A stretch of DNA of 64,000 nucleotides from Rotaria sordida (lineage: Eukaryota > Rotifera > Eurotatoria > Philodinida > Philodinidae). Each line of letters starts with the position of its first letter. The first letter of the stretch is position 1. The stretch is from contig CAJNOL010000247.1 of the NCBI GenBank assembly GCA_905250125.1, forward strand, positions 77,296-141,295, read 5' to 3'. Position numbers and translations under genes: made by a program. The notes beneath the pieces were generated by a model that was not told where the DNA came from, did not search any database, and was given only the letters and a program-made list of their open reading frames with translations. This document shows positions 1 to 11,806 of the stretch, piece by piece.

Positions 1-3000
1 TAAAAAAAGTGACCTAGAAAAGAAAAGGTTGCGAGCTTTGTTATAGTGCATCGATCGAGAAGAATGTAATATAATACGTTGACGAAAAGAAAAAAAAAGA
101 AAATGTTTTATCTTCATTATAAGCTTACAGATAAAAAATAGTGTTGTAAACAAATCATATTTTCGTTGTATCATTCGAATAAGATGACGTTCATTGTTTG
201 CATTGGTGTTATTATTATCATATGGATTCTTTTCAAAATTCTCAATTCCACAGATGCTCCAAAAATTAATGGTCTTCCAGAAGCTCCAGGTTGGCCTATT
301 TTTGGAAGTTTATTTCAATTAAAAGAAAATCATTATTTTGCTTTATTAAAACTGGCTAAAAGACTTGGTCCCGTTTTTCAAATTCGTCTAGGAAATAAAC
401 GTATTGTTGTTGCAAATTCATACGATTCTATTAAAGACTTATGGATCAAAAATCAATTTTCATTGATTAGTCGACCTATGTTATATACATTTCATACTGT
501 TGTTAGTAGTAGTAGTCAAATATTTACAATTGGAACATCTCCCTGGGATGAATCATGTAAACGACGTCGTAAAGCAACTGCAACAGCATTGAATAAGCCT
601 GCTGTGCAATCGTACATGCCAATTGTCGATATTGAATCATATACGGTAATCAATGAAATTTTGAAAGAATGTGAAGATGGAAGAATAGATATTAATATCA
701 TTCCTCACCTTAAACGATTTGCTCTTAATACAACTCTTATGTTTACTTACGGCACACGTTTTTCTTCATCATTTGATAAACGTTTGGAAGAAATTGTAGA
801 AATTCAAGCAGCAATGCAACGATTTCGATCTATATCAGATAATTGGCAAGATTATATTCCACTTCTTCGACTTTTTCCTGCTAAATCTAGTGAAGCTAAT
901 TCTTATCGACTTCGTCGTGATCATTATCTTCAAATTCTTCTAGATAGTTTAAAGAAAGATATTGCCAATGGTACAGAAAAGCCATGTATCATCGGTAATA
1001 TTTTGAGAGATACTACAGCAAAATTGAATGAAAGTGAAATTAAAAGTATCGGTATGTCATTACTGAGTGCTACTCTTGACACAATTCCTGCCAATATTAT
1101 TTATGGTATAAGTTATCTCTCATCAGCACATGGACAACAAATTCAAGAACGTGCATATCAAGAAATTCAAGATATTTATCCTGATGGTGATGCATGGGAA
1201 AAATGTCTAGTCGAAGAACGAGTTCCATATGTTACTGCTCTTTACAAAGAAATTCTTCGTTATTTCACAATTAATCCATTGAGTCTTCCACGACAAAGTA
1301 TCAGTGATATTGATTATAATGGAGTAATCATTCCTGCTGGAACATTATTTTTTCTGAATGCATTTGCTGGTGATTATGATGAAAATCATTTTATAGATCC
1401 ATATACTTTCAATCCTGAACGATATTTAGGTGATGTTGATAGTACACCACATTTTGCTTATGGAGCTGGAAGTAGAATGTGTTTGGGATCTCATCTGGCC
1501 AATCGAGAACTTTTTGCATTCTTTATTCGATTTATTTCAGCATTTCGAATTCTTGAACCTAATGATCCAAAAGATGCTGCCATATTAGATGCAATAGAAG
1601 CCAACCAAACTCCTACAGCTCTTGTTGCAGAGCCGAAACCATTTAAATGTCGCTTTGAACCAAGAAACAAGAAAGTACTCGAATCATGGTTAGAAATCAG
1701 CAGAAAAAGAGCAGAAAATGATGAACATTCAATGAGAGACTAATGAGAGAAGTAGTCTAACTGATTAATTGCTTTTACATTAGGACTATGTGTATTATTC
1801 AGATCCATATGAACTATGAATATTCTAAAAAAACCTGTTCATGCCTTTAGCTTATTGGTACAGAAATACTGTATTTTGACAGCATTATTAAAATCAATGC
1901 TGTGTTTCTCTGTAGGAAAAGTAGAAAAAATGACTTTTGTATTTCAACTTGAAGTTTTACACAGTGATAGATCTTATTGAGAAGAGTTCATTGATAAAAA
2001 CTTGAAATCTTGTAATTATTTTTATCCTGAAATGCGATTATGGTAAAAGCATATCTTTTACATCGCTCATATAGACTTATAGATTTGATGTTCTTATTTC
2101 AGAATAGTGGATAAATCAAATGATCTGAAAACTTTCACAATAAAATTTAGTCGTGAAGACTTGTCTCTCTGCAAAGTTTCAAGTAGAAATTCAAAAAAAT
2201 CAGTTTTGTCAAGTGTTCTTGGTTAAGACCATGACATTAAATTGAAAAATAGTGTTAAGACACAGTATCTTTGCAGCAATAAGCTAATGATGTGAACTAT
2301 TTTCCGTGTATATCAGAACTCATTAGGGTTTACATGGTGCGAATTGTCCCGACTAATAAGTGATTGATCAGTTAGAAAACTTTTATTGGTGAGACAAATA
2401 TTTATTCAATGTAGTTTTCTGATTATCTTAATATAAATGGATCATTATCGAAAATATGCTTACTTGATTCACGTGATATTTTTGTTTGATTTAATCTACT
2501 GCTTATATATAATTCTATATATATCAATTTGTTAATTCCGCCTTGCATGTCTTTTATCTATTGTTGTGCATTTTTTGGTTATTTATGATTAAAAAGAAAT
2601 TTGAATTTGTTGAATGAAAAACCTCATGTGTTGTATCAATCATGATCATGATTAGTTGTCACAACATCAAAAATCGATGATGATCTTTTGAAAGTTTCAT
2701 TTTTCTGCAAGAATATCAATTTTCAATGTTAAATATTTGATTGTGCCAATAGATTAAGAGTAAATGACTTTGTTTTTGTTGTTATATAACGAGTACAGTA
2801 AGTGTCATAGAAAGCACAGATGATCTCAAGACATTTAAGAATATATATAAATTGAAAAATACCACCATCCAAGAAAAATCTCGAGCGTTTTTAGAACGAT
2901 TCCGTGATGATAGTCATTTTACAGAACTGTTCTTTACATTCTAAATATGAATAACGAGTTTGTTAGTATGAAGAAGTATTCATTAAAAAAATCAGTTTAA

Positions 3001-3290
3001 GAAAATCAGATATATAGTTGTGTTTCTCTTGAATAAACACTGAAGAAAAATAAATTTACAGATTATTTGTTTTTTTACTATTTAAGATTAAAAGTACCTA
3101 GTTTGAAGTTTTAATTATTGTCATCTGTCAAAGCATAATATGTTGATAATTAGTAGAATAAACAAAGATTCATTCATGTTCTTCTATTTTCAATTTTTAT
3201 TTTTTTCATATTGAGTATTTACATTGTCTTCTATTTTGTCCAATGCAATTTTTTCGAAGAATAGTATACAAACGACTAAGTAGAACTATA
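1..3290 (+). repeat. Segmental tandem duplication, copy 1
   Basis: This block carries P450 copy 1 plus 5' and 3' flanks and is repeated at 6295-10975. The match starts at or before the window edge. It covers the whole gene, about 1.1 kb of near-identical 3' flank (to about 2845), then a clearly more diverged 0.4 kb (2870-3290). It lacks the palindromic insertion found in the second copy and therefore shows the empty site near 2842-2850. Confidence 0.85.
184..1743 (+). CDS. Cytochrome P450, fungal CYP504-like, copy 1
   Basis: Intronless 519-codon reading frame for a haem-thiolate monooxygenase. An N-terminal hydrophobic anchor (residues 1-20) is followed by a proline-rich hinge (LPEAPGWPIFGS), the ExxR motif EILR (Glu356, Arg359) and the haem loop YGAGSRMCLG with ligand Cys433. 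Phrases such as GPVFQIRLGN, ISRP-LYTFHTVVSSS, GTSPWDESCKRRRKA and GSHLANREL are, from memory, typical of fungal phenylacetate 2-hydroxylase (CYP504/phacA) rather than animal P450 clans. The I-helix reads ATLDT (296-300), whereas the family norm and copy 2 have AGxDT, so this copy may have altered activity. I chose the ATG at 184; the frame stays open to a TTG at 166. The lack of introns, unlike the neighbouring genes, fits acquisition from outside animals. The substrate is inferred only. It forms a tandem pair with the gene at 6478. Confidence 0.88.
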   Translation: MTFIVCIGVIIIIWILFKILNSTDAPKINGLPEAPGWPIFGSLFQLKENHYFALLKLAKRLGPVFQIRLGNKRIVVANSYDSIKDLWIKNQFSLISRPMLYTFHTVVSSSSQIFTIGTSPWDESCKRRRKATATALNKPAVQSYMPIVDIESYTVINEILKECEDGRIDINIIPHLKRFALNTTLMFTYGTRFSSSFDKRLEEIVEIQAAMQRFRSISDNWQDYIPLLRLFPAKSSEANSYRLRRDHYLQILLDSLKKDIANGTEKPCIIGNILRDTTAKLNESEIKSIGMSLLSATLDTIPANIIYGISYLSSAHGQQIQERAYQEIQDIYPDGDAWEKCLVEERVPYVTALYKEILRYFTINPLSLPRQSISDIDYNGVIIPAGTLFFLNAFAGDYDENHFIDPYTFNPERYLGDVDSTPHFAYGAGSRMCLGSHLANRELFAFFIRFISAFRILEPNDPKDAAILDAIEANQTPTALVAEPKPFKCRFEPRNKKVLESWLEISRKRAENDEHSMRD

Positions 3291-4846
3291 TATCAATTAA
3301 TTAAAAATAGTCTTATAAATTTAATTCATTTGTTTAATGAATAATTTTCAAGAAAATATCATAGTTGAACAACAATAGTGAACATGAATCAATCATTTGA
3401 AAACATTTGAAGATTTGAATGAATCTAAAGAATACATTCGATTAATATAAAACAAAGACCAAATTGTTTTTATTATTAATCGATAACTATGTAGATGAGA
3501 AACTTCTCTCTCAAAATCATCGATTTGGATAAATTAATTTTAATAAAGTACAAACAAATCTATTCAAATTTATTTATGGATTACTAATCTAGAGAAGAAA
3601 ATTGAATTATGCTCAAAAATATTTTCATCCATTATTCAAACAATTATCTTTTTAGATGAAAATTTTTATTATCATTTTCTCGACAAAATAGTTTCTAACA
3701 AAAGAAAAATATGAATCGAATGTGAAATGATACTTAAAAGAATTCAATCAAAATAAAATAATAAAAAAACATTAAATCTTAAAAGAAAAAAAAAATCACT
3801 TTCATTTGACATTTTTTTCCTGATTGCATCAACATTTGTAAATATTGTTCGTATCTACGAAAATAAAATTCAGTTTTAAGAAACATTCATATATCATGAA
3901 AAAGCAATCGTTATCTGTCGTCTAAAGAAAAGCATTTTAAAAATATTTCGAAGATCTAAATATTAAAGAAAAGAAATTGATTATGTTCTTAATCAACTAA
4001 AATAATAAAAATATATAATTGATTACGAAAATCAATTATAAAATTTCATAAGATTTTTTAGACTATTCCCTAGACTGAAAATGATTTGGTCTAGAAACGA
4101 AAATTCACCAGTGTGTATCTATAACATAGTTACCATATGATCATATAGTATCTGTGGTACAAATAATCATATTGTAACTATAGTAGAAATAACCATCCGT
4201 TAGCTATGGCACCAATGATTCAAACGGCTGCGTATAATATCAAAAAAGGGCACTTCAGCATTAGGATTCAAATTAACCAAAGAGTAATATTCCAGAATGA
4301 AAATTAAAAAATCCATATTTCACCGCATATGATTTTATTTTGCTGTATTACATGACTCAGTAGTTCGACCATATTCCTCTGTCATGTAATACAGCCATTT
4401 AGGATCGTTTACGAGTGTGTTTGTTCAATTTGGAATGTCTTTGGAAATGACAAGCATTGTTCTTAAATTATGGAATAGTTCGATTGATTTCTCAGTGATG
4501 TATACATGAGAATGTGTTACGATAATTATTAAGAGTGAAAAAATGACATTGAACATGTGATTATAATAAACTCAAATCACAGTTATTTGAATAATGTGAT
4601 ATTATTGTCTTGTGTAATAGAAATAGCAATATAATATAACTAATATCCATTTTAGGGTTAAATGTTTATGGGTATTTTTTGAATAACTGTTAAACGAAAC
4701 GAGAGAAATAGCTCGAGTTATTCTTACTATCTAGAGTCAAAGTTGCTCTATCTTTTAACAAAGTCAATGGAAAATTCCCGTCGTTTTTCTCCTTGAATAC
4801 GTAATGAGTTTTGAAGATGAGCTTAATTTGCTTTGAGAATAATATA
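3291..4846. other. AT-rich intergenic DNA
   Basis: No reading frame or RNA gene recognised. The only ordered structure is the hairpin at 4342-4395. Confidence 0.6.
4342..4395. repeat. Perfect 15 bp inverted repeat
   Basis: GCTGTATTACATGAC at 4342-4356 is repeated as its exact reverse complement at 4381-4395, with a 24-base loop. It could be the termini of a tiny element or a cruciform site; function unknown. Confidence 0.7.
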
Positions 4847-5677
4847 CTTTCCCAATTATAATATAATGGACACGTAGTCTAAATCCTTTTCTATTGATCT
4901 ATGCAAGGCCGAAATCGATAACTGTTTGTGTTCAAAAGACATAAAGATTTTACTAAATGCCACTCACGAAATTCTTTCAAAATCTGAGCAGCTAAAAAAT
5001 ATTATCTTCTATAAGTTTTTAGTGGGCTTCGACTTAGTGAGATCATTTTTTTCAGTCACTATCACACCTACAACACTTTACCAATGAGACACTATGCCCT
5101 GAATCCTAAAGAGTTCGCCTAGGCCCATATGAAAACATATATGCATGAACGAAGTTCACTTTCACTGAAGTGAGTGAATTGGTACAAGAATGAATTTATA
5201 GTTTACATGTGACAACATTTAAAAAGCCGTTATTTATGTTGAAGAGATCAAAGAAGCACTAAATGATGATGATTAATGACTTTTATTTATGTAAACATCT
5301 TAAAATTCTTTTCGGTTGACCGATTTGAGTTGAAAGATTTTTGTGATAGAAACACCAAAACAATAAAAATTGACGAGAACTTTCTGAAGATATTGAATCA
5401 TTATCATGAAAATAAATTCAATATATGGCTTTTTATGATGTTTTTAATAGAAAATAAGAACCTTCGAAAGTTAATAAATTATGTCACGAAGTCGAAGTCG
5501 ATTAAAGACTTATGCAAGAAAATATTTGCTAGCTGCTCGAATTTTGAAAAAATTTCGTGAGTAGTATTCAGTAAAATCTTTATATCTTTTGAACACAAAC
5601 AGTTATCAATCTCGATCTTGCATAGATCAATAGAGGAGAAGTTAGACTACTTGTCCATCATATTATAATTGGGAAAG
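4847..5677. mobile_element. Foldback (palindromic) element
   Basis: The left end, CTTTCCCAATTATAATATAA, is matched by the reverse complement of the right end near 5654-5677. The arms remain alignable for about 200 bases (for example CTATTGATCTATGCAAG near 4891 against its complement near 5610, and the CGACTTCGAC region near 5025 against 5490), flanking a central loop. The 94-codon frame at 5276-5560 lies across loop and arm and is not credible as a gene. No clear target duplication was seen. Confidence 0.7.
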
Positions 5678-6294
5678 CTGAAAAAAAACTGTTTCGCTGT
5701 AATCTATCAATAAACACCCCAAAGATGACAAACATACGTACATCCCACATATAATGACTAAGTTTTGAGGCATGTTTAGATTTCCATAAAAATAAATTTT
5801 CTCATCTATGGAAATTTTCATCGCCATATTCTAATCTGTCGAAAACAAAACCCAGAAACTTTCAATCATTTCCAAAATTTCTCAAGGTATTTTATATGAA
5901 CATACACAATTATTCATACGATAGAAATAAGATCCTATTCCAAGGAGGAGAGGAAATTTTGGGAATTACTGAGAAATTTCGGTAATTTTCGTGATTTTGA
6001 CTTTCTCTTGGGGTAGGGCCTTAGTTTTATTATATGAATAATTATATGTATTCATAGGATACACTTGAAGAAATTTCAAAAAGGATCGAAATTTTCCGGA
6101 AAGTACTTTTTTTAAATAAGAGTTCGTTTCGATTGCTCACATGGTAATTACGGTAATTTCAGAATTTTACAATTTGTTTGATATCTGTATGAAAGTAATT
6201 TCTGAAATTTGATGATATATGAGAGCATTTTACTTTTTTGGAAATCTGAACACTATGAAAAGAAGCGCACATACAATCAAGTTCAGTATAGAAT
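5678..6294. other. Intergenic DNA between the P450 copies
   Basis: AT-rich with no gene recognised. Confidence 0.55.
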
Positions 6295-6477
6295 AAAAAA
6301 AACTCATCCAGAAAAGAAAAGATTACGGACCTTGCTGTTATGCATTTATTGATAAGAATGGAAGATAGTACATTAACGAGAAGAAAAAAGAAAAAAATGT
6401 CTTATCTTCATTATGAGTTTACAGATAAAAAATAACGTCGCAAACAAACAATATTTTCGTTGTATCATTCGAATAAA

Positions 6478-8034
6478 ATGGCGTTCGTTGCTTGGATTGG
6501 TATTATTGTCATCATATGGATTCTTTTCAAAATTCTCAGTTCAACAGATATTCCAAAAATTAATGGTCTTCCAGAAGCTCCAGGTTGGCCTATTTTTGGA
6601 AGTTTACTTCAATTAGGAGAAAATCATTCTCTTGCTTTATCAAAATTGGCTAAAAGACTTGGTCCTGTTTTTCAAATTCGTCTGGGAAATAAACGTATTG
6701 TTGTTGCAAATTCATACGATTCTATTAAAGAATTATGGATCAGAAATCAATCTTCATTAATTAGTCGACCTACGTTATATACATTTCATACTGTTGTTAG
6801 TAGTAGTCAAGGATTTACAATTGGAACATCTCCTTGGGATGAATCATGTAAGCAACGTCGTAAAGCAGCTGCAACAGCACTGAATAAACTTGCTGTACAA
6901 TCATACATGCCACTTATCGATAGTGAATCATATTCTGCAATTAATGAAATTTTAAAAGAATGTGAAGATGGGAGAATAGATATTAATATTAGTCCTCATC
7001 TTCAACGATTTGCTCTTAATACATCTCTTATGCTCAATTATGGCACACGTTTTTCTTCATCATTTGATGCACTTCTAAAAGAAATTGTAGAAGTTGAAGC
7101 AGCGATTTCACGATTTCGATCTACATCAAACAATTGGCAAGATTATATTCCACTTCTTCGATTTTTTTCTACTAAATCTAGTGAAGCTAATTCTTATCGA
7201 CTACGTCGTGATCATTATCTGGAAATTCTTCTAGGTGGTTTAAAGAAAGATATTGCCAATGGTACAGAAAGGTCATGTATCACAGGTAATATCCTGAAAG
7301 ATCCTTCAGCAAAATTGAATGAAAATGAAATTAAAAGTATCTGTTTGACAATGGTGAGTGCTGGTATTGATACAGTCCCTGCCAATATCATTTATGGTAT
7401 AAGTTATCTCTCATCAGCACATGGACAACAAATTCAAGAACGTGCATATCAAGAAATTCAAGATGTTTATCCTGATGGTGATGCATGGGAAAAATGTCTA
7501 ATCGAAGAACGAGTTCCATATGTTACTGCTCTTTACAAAGAAATTCTTCGTTATTTCACAGTTATTCCGATGTGTCTTCCACGACGAAGTATCAGTGATA
7601 TTGATTATAATGGAGTAATCATTCCTGCTGGAACATTGTTTTATATGAATGCATTTGCTGGTGATTATGATGAAAATCATTTTATAGATCCATATACTTT
7701 CAATCCTGAACGATATTTAGGTGATGTTGATGGTACACCACATTTTGCTTATGGAGCTGGAAGTAGAATGTGTGCTGGATCTCATCTGGCTAATCGGGAA
7801 CTTTTTACATTCTTTATTCGATTTATTTCAGCATTTCGAATTCTTGAACCGAATGATCCAAAAGATGCTGCCATATTAGATGCTATGAAAGCCAACAAAT
7901 CTCTTACAGCTCTTGTTGCAGAACCAAAACCATTCAAATGTCGCTTTGAACCAAGAAACAAGAAAGTACTCGAATCATGGTTAGAAATCAGCAGAAAAAG
8001 AGCAGAAAATGATGGACATTCAATGAGAGACTAA
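6478..8034 (+). CDS. Cytochrome P450, fungal CYP504-like, copy 2
   Basis: Intronless 518-codon paralogue of the gene at 184. It has the same N-terminal membrane anchor, the same ExxR (Glu355, Arg358) and a haem loop YGAGSRMCAG with ligand Cys432. Its I-helix keeps the expected AGIDT (295-299), and the SSSQGFTIGTSPWDESC region looks closer to the family consensus than copy 1, so this is the better candidate for the ancestral activity. Divergence from copy 1 is concentrated in the first two thirds; the last third and the 3' flank are nearly identical. The start ATG was chosen over an in-frame TTG at 6460. The probable role is aromatic-acid hydroxylation at the ER membrane with a P450 reductase, inferred from family resemblance only. 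Confidence 0.9.
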   Translation: MAFVAWIGIIVIIWILFKILSSTDIPKINGLPEAPGWPIFGSLLQLGENHSLALSKLAKRLGPVFQIRLGNKRIVVANSYDSIKELWIRNQSSLISRPTLYTFHTVVSSSQGFTIGTSPWDESCKQRRKAAATALNKLAVQSYMPLIDSESYSAINEILKECEDGRIDINISPHLQRFALNTSLMLNYGTRFSSSFDALLKEIVEVEAAISRFRSTSNNWQDYIPLLRFFSTKSSEANSYRLRRDHYLEILLGGLKKDIANGTERSCITGNILKDPSAKLNENEIKSICLTMVSAGIDTVPANIIYGISYLSSAHGQQIQERAYQEIQDVYPDGDAWEKCLIEERVPYVTALYKEILRYFTVIPMCLPRRSISDIDYNGVIIPAGTLFYMNAFAGDYDENHFIDPYTFNPERYLGDVDGTPHFAYGAGSRMCAGSHLANRELFTFFIRFISAFRILEPNDPKDAAILDAMKANKSLTALVAEPKPFKCRFEPRNKKVLESWLEISRKRAENDGHSMRD

Positions 8035-9141
8035 TGAGAGAAGTAGTCTAACTGATTAATTGCTTTTACATTAGGACTATGTGTATTATTCAGATCCATA
8101 TGAACTATGAATATTCTAAAAAAACCTGTTCATGCCTTTAGCTTATTGGTACAGAAATACTGCATTTTGACGGTATTATTAAAATCAATGCTGTGTTTCT
8201 CTGTAGGAAAAGTAGAAAAAATGACTTTTGTATTTCAACTTGAAGTTTTACACAGTGATAGATCTTATTGAGAAGAGCTCATTGACAAAAATTTGAAATC
8301 TTGTAATTGTTTTTATCCTGAAATGCGATTATGGTAAAAGCATATCTTTTACATCGCTCATATAGACTTATAGATTTGATGTTCTTATTTCAGAATAGTG
8401 GATAAATCAAATGATCTGAAAAATTTCACAATAAAATTTAGTCGTGAAGACTTGTCTCTCTGCAAAGTTTCAAGTAGAAATTCGAAAAAATCAGTTTTTG
8501 TCAGGTGTTCTTGGTTAAGAACATGACATTAAATTTAAAAATAGTGTTAAGACACAGTATCTTTGCAGCAATAAGCTAATGATGTGAACTATTTTCCGTG
8601 TATATCAGAACTCATTAGGGTTTACATGATGCGAATTGTCCCGACTAATAAGTGATTGATCAGTTAGAAAAGTTTCCTTGGTGAGACAAATATTTATTCA
8701 ATGTAGTTTTCTGATTATCTTAATATAAATGGATCATTATCGAAAATATGCTTACTTGATTCACGTGATATTTTTGTTTGATTTAATCTACTGCTTATAT
8801 ATAATTCTATATATATCAATTTGTTAATTCCGCCTTGCATGTCTTTTATTTATTATCGTGCATTTTTTGGTTATTTATGATTAAAAAGAAATTTGAGTTT
8901 GTTGAATGAAAAACCTCATGCGTTGTAACAATCATAATCATGATTAGTTGTCACGACATCAAAAATCGATGATGATCTTTTGAAAGTTTCATTTTTCTGC
9001 AAGAATATCAATTTTCAATGTTAAATATTTGATTGTGCCAATAGATTAAGAGTAAATGACTTTGTTTTTATTGTTATATAACGAGTATAGTAAGTGTCAT
9101 AGAAAGCACAGATGATCTCAAGACATTTAAGAATATATATA

Positions 9142-10505
9142 CCTCCGGAAAAAAGAAACTGCATTCAGTATTTTACAGAAATCTTTTCTATAATAAGATA
9201 TCTTTTAAAAAATAAGGATATATTCTGAACGCCCGTGGAGTTTTCTATCTCCCTGTATAATTAGCTCTTCATTTAGATCTATTTATTATGAAAATAAATT
9301 TCATGCAACGAAGGCATCCTCATATCCAGATTCCCACGGACTTGATTTTGTCACTGTCATCAAAACAAGTGTTTGAAATGTTTTATCGCTATAGAATTAT
9401 CTTTTTTGAAAAAAGCAACCATATATTCTGAAAACGCTTGAAATTTTCTTTCTTTCTATATATTTGGTTACTGTCTTGCACTTATTTATTATCAAAATAA
9501 TTTGAGTAGAATGAAGACAACCTTAATCGATAAGTACGAAAAATTCACGTTTTTGGTTACTTTTTTTGACTTTCTATGTCCAATTATATATACAAAGGAA
9601 ATAAGTTTTTACAAAAGTAATTATGCATTCTGATAGAGCTTGAAATTCTCTATCATTTCATATATTTTTATCTTATGTTACATATATGTGTTGAAGAATA
9701 ATTTGAATATTATGCGGCAATGCTCGTTGACAAACTGTAAAAAAAAAACTGAATTTTTTATCTATCTCTTTCGTTTTTTGTTTCACAAGCTCGAAATGAT
9801 TGAGGAAATACGTCATTGTTAGAAGATATAATTATTTCTTTCAAAATTTATATCTGTAGTAATAATAAAAGTGATAACAAACTAGAAATAAATAGGATAG
9901 TGACAGGAGAAAATACAGGTTTTTAGGATTGGTTAAAATGGATGTTTAACTACTACTCCAGTTATTTTTCACTATATAAATATAAGATAAGACAAAAATA
10001 TATAGAATGATAGAGAATTTCAAGTTTTATCAGCATACATAATGACTTTTGTAAAAACTTATTTTCTTTGTACGTACAATTCGAAAGAACATAAAAAAGC
10101 GGCTAATTTTCGTACTTGTCAATTGAGATTGTCTTCATTATATTCAAATTATTTTGATAATAAATAAGTGCAAGACAATAACCAAATATATAAGAAGATA
10201 GAGAATTTCAAGCGCTATCAGAATATATGATTGCTTTTTTAAAAAGATAATTCTATAGTGATAAAAAATTCCAAAAATTTATTTTGATGACAATGACAAA
10301 ATCAAGCCCATGAGAACCGGGATATGAGGGTGTCTTTGTTGTATGAAATTTATTTTCATAATAAATAGATCTAAATGAAGAGCTAATTATACAGAGTGAT
10401 AGAAAACTCCACGGACTTGCAGAATATATCATTATTTTTTAAAAGATGTCTTATTATCGAAAAGATTTCTTTAAAATACTGAATGCAGTTTCTTTTTTCC
10501 GAGGG
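9142..10505. mobile_element. 1.36 kb foldback element with TA target duplication
   Basis: The terminal inverted repeats CCTCCGGAAAAAAGAAACTG and (complement) CCCTCGGAAAAAAGAAACTG extend into arms of about 670 bases that pair along most of the element, with the turn near 9830. TA is present on both sides (9140-9141 and 10506-10507), and the paralogous region at 2842-2855 shows the uninterrupted AATATATATAAAT site, so the boundaries are well defined. No transposase frame. It resembles a Tc1/mariner-type non-autonomous element or snap-back MITE. Class is inferred from the TA duplication only. Confidence 0.85.
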
Positions 10506-10985
10506 TATATATAAATACTTTGAAAAAATAGAACAATCCACAAACAATCTAAAGGTTTTTTAGAACGATTTAGTGATAATAATCATTTTACAGAACTTTT
10601 CTTTGCATTCTAAATATGAATAATGAACTTATTAGCATGAAGACAAATGTTCATTAAAAAAAAATCAGTTTAAGAAAATCAGATATATAGTTGTACTTCT
10701 CTTGAATAAATACGGAAGAAAAATCGATTTGCAGGTAATTTATACTTTTTTCTACTGTTTAAGATTAAAAGAAACTTATTTGTATTTTTTGATTATTTTC
10801 ATCTGTCAAAACATAATATATTGATAACCAATAGAATAAACAAAGATTTATTTGTGGTCTTCTATTTTCGATTGTCATCGTTTTCATATTGAGCATTTAC
10901 ATTGTCACCTATTTTGGCCAACGCAATTTTTTCTTAGAATAGTATACGAACAACTAAGTAGAACTATGTCAATTCAATAAAAATA

Positions 10986-11806
10986 TCATACGATGCAAAA
11001 GTAATGGCACAAGATGTCAGTCCCTGGTTTTTCTTATAGACAGAACTATGGAAAGAAGAATTTTTTTATCATTCGATAGGAAATTTTCTCCTCTTTCAAC
11101 CTGTATATTACTTGTTTTTATCAGGTACTTATAAGCAAAATAGCAAAAGAAGAACGACTGACACCTTAAAAACAATTCCGTACTTTTCATATATTTCGAA
11201 ATAATGGTAAAAAATGTCGATCCTTATATCTCGTCTTTGAATACGTGCCAGAATGGTTATTTTTTGATCAGCTGATAGGAAATTTTTCGCTCTTTCCAAC
11301 TGTATATAATTTGTTTTCGTCAAACATTCACCAGCAAAGTGACACGTGAAAAAAGAGAAGCTCTAGCTCAACGGACGTGCTCTCTTTTCTGAGCACGTTC
11401 ACACTCATCTAATCTAGCAGATGCGTCCTAGCGCATCAGATATTTCACTATACGTTCAGATGCATTTGGATGCGTTCGGATTTTCAACGTGTTTGAATGC
11501 GTCAGATGTTTTATTGCATGTGTAGATGCGTTCAGGCGCATGAGATGTTCCATTTTAGATGCGTCTAAACGCGCTTCAAAATGTGTTTAGACTCGAAACA
11601 TTTTCACATGGGCGGAGTTGTTTTTAAGGTGTCAGTTTTTCTTCTCTTGCTGTTTTGCTTATAAGTATATGATAAAAGCAAGTAATATACAGGTCGAAAG
11701 AGGAGAAAATTTCCTATCGAATGATAAAAAAATTTTTCTTTCCACAGTCCGTCTATAAGAAAACACAGGGACTGACATCTTGTGCCATTACTTTTGCATC
11801 GTGTGA
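10986..11806. mobile_element. Foldback element with repetitive core
   Basis: Termini TCATACGATGCAAAAGTAAT and the complement of ATTACTTTTGCATCGTGTGA flank it, with TA on both sides (10984-10985, 11807-11808). The arms pair for roughly 190 bases. The left arm is partly duplicated in direct orientation (the GATAGGAAATTTTC..CTCTTTC block near 11080 recurs near 11275). The core at 11400-11590 holds several degenerate copies of an AGATGCGTC/GCATCAGATG word. No coding capacity. The frame at 11129-11323 lies within the arm and is an artefact. Confidence 0.78.

Larger units (their letters stand above)
6295..10975 (+). repeat. Segmental tandem duplication, copy 2
   Basis: Second copy of the block at 1-3290. 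Homology runs from the AAAAAAACTC tract near 6295 through the gene and its 3' flank to about 9141. It is then interrupted by a 1.36 kb foldback element and resumes at about 10506, ending near 10975 (GAATAGTATACGAACAACTAAG against 3260-3285). The unit has therefore been lengthened by the insertion. Confidence 0.85.

Noticed and set aside
166..183. Upstream TTG start for the P450
   Set aside because: The extension depends on a TTG codon; the ATG at 184 begins the expected membrane anchor, and the same holds for 6460 against 6478.
5276..5560. 94-codon open frame
   Set aside because: Lies across the loop and right arm of a foldback element; no domain or splice evidence.
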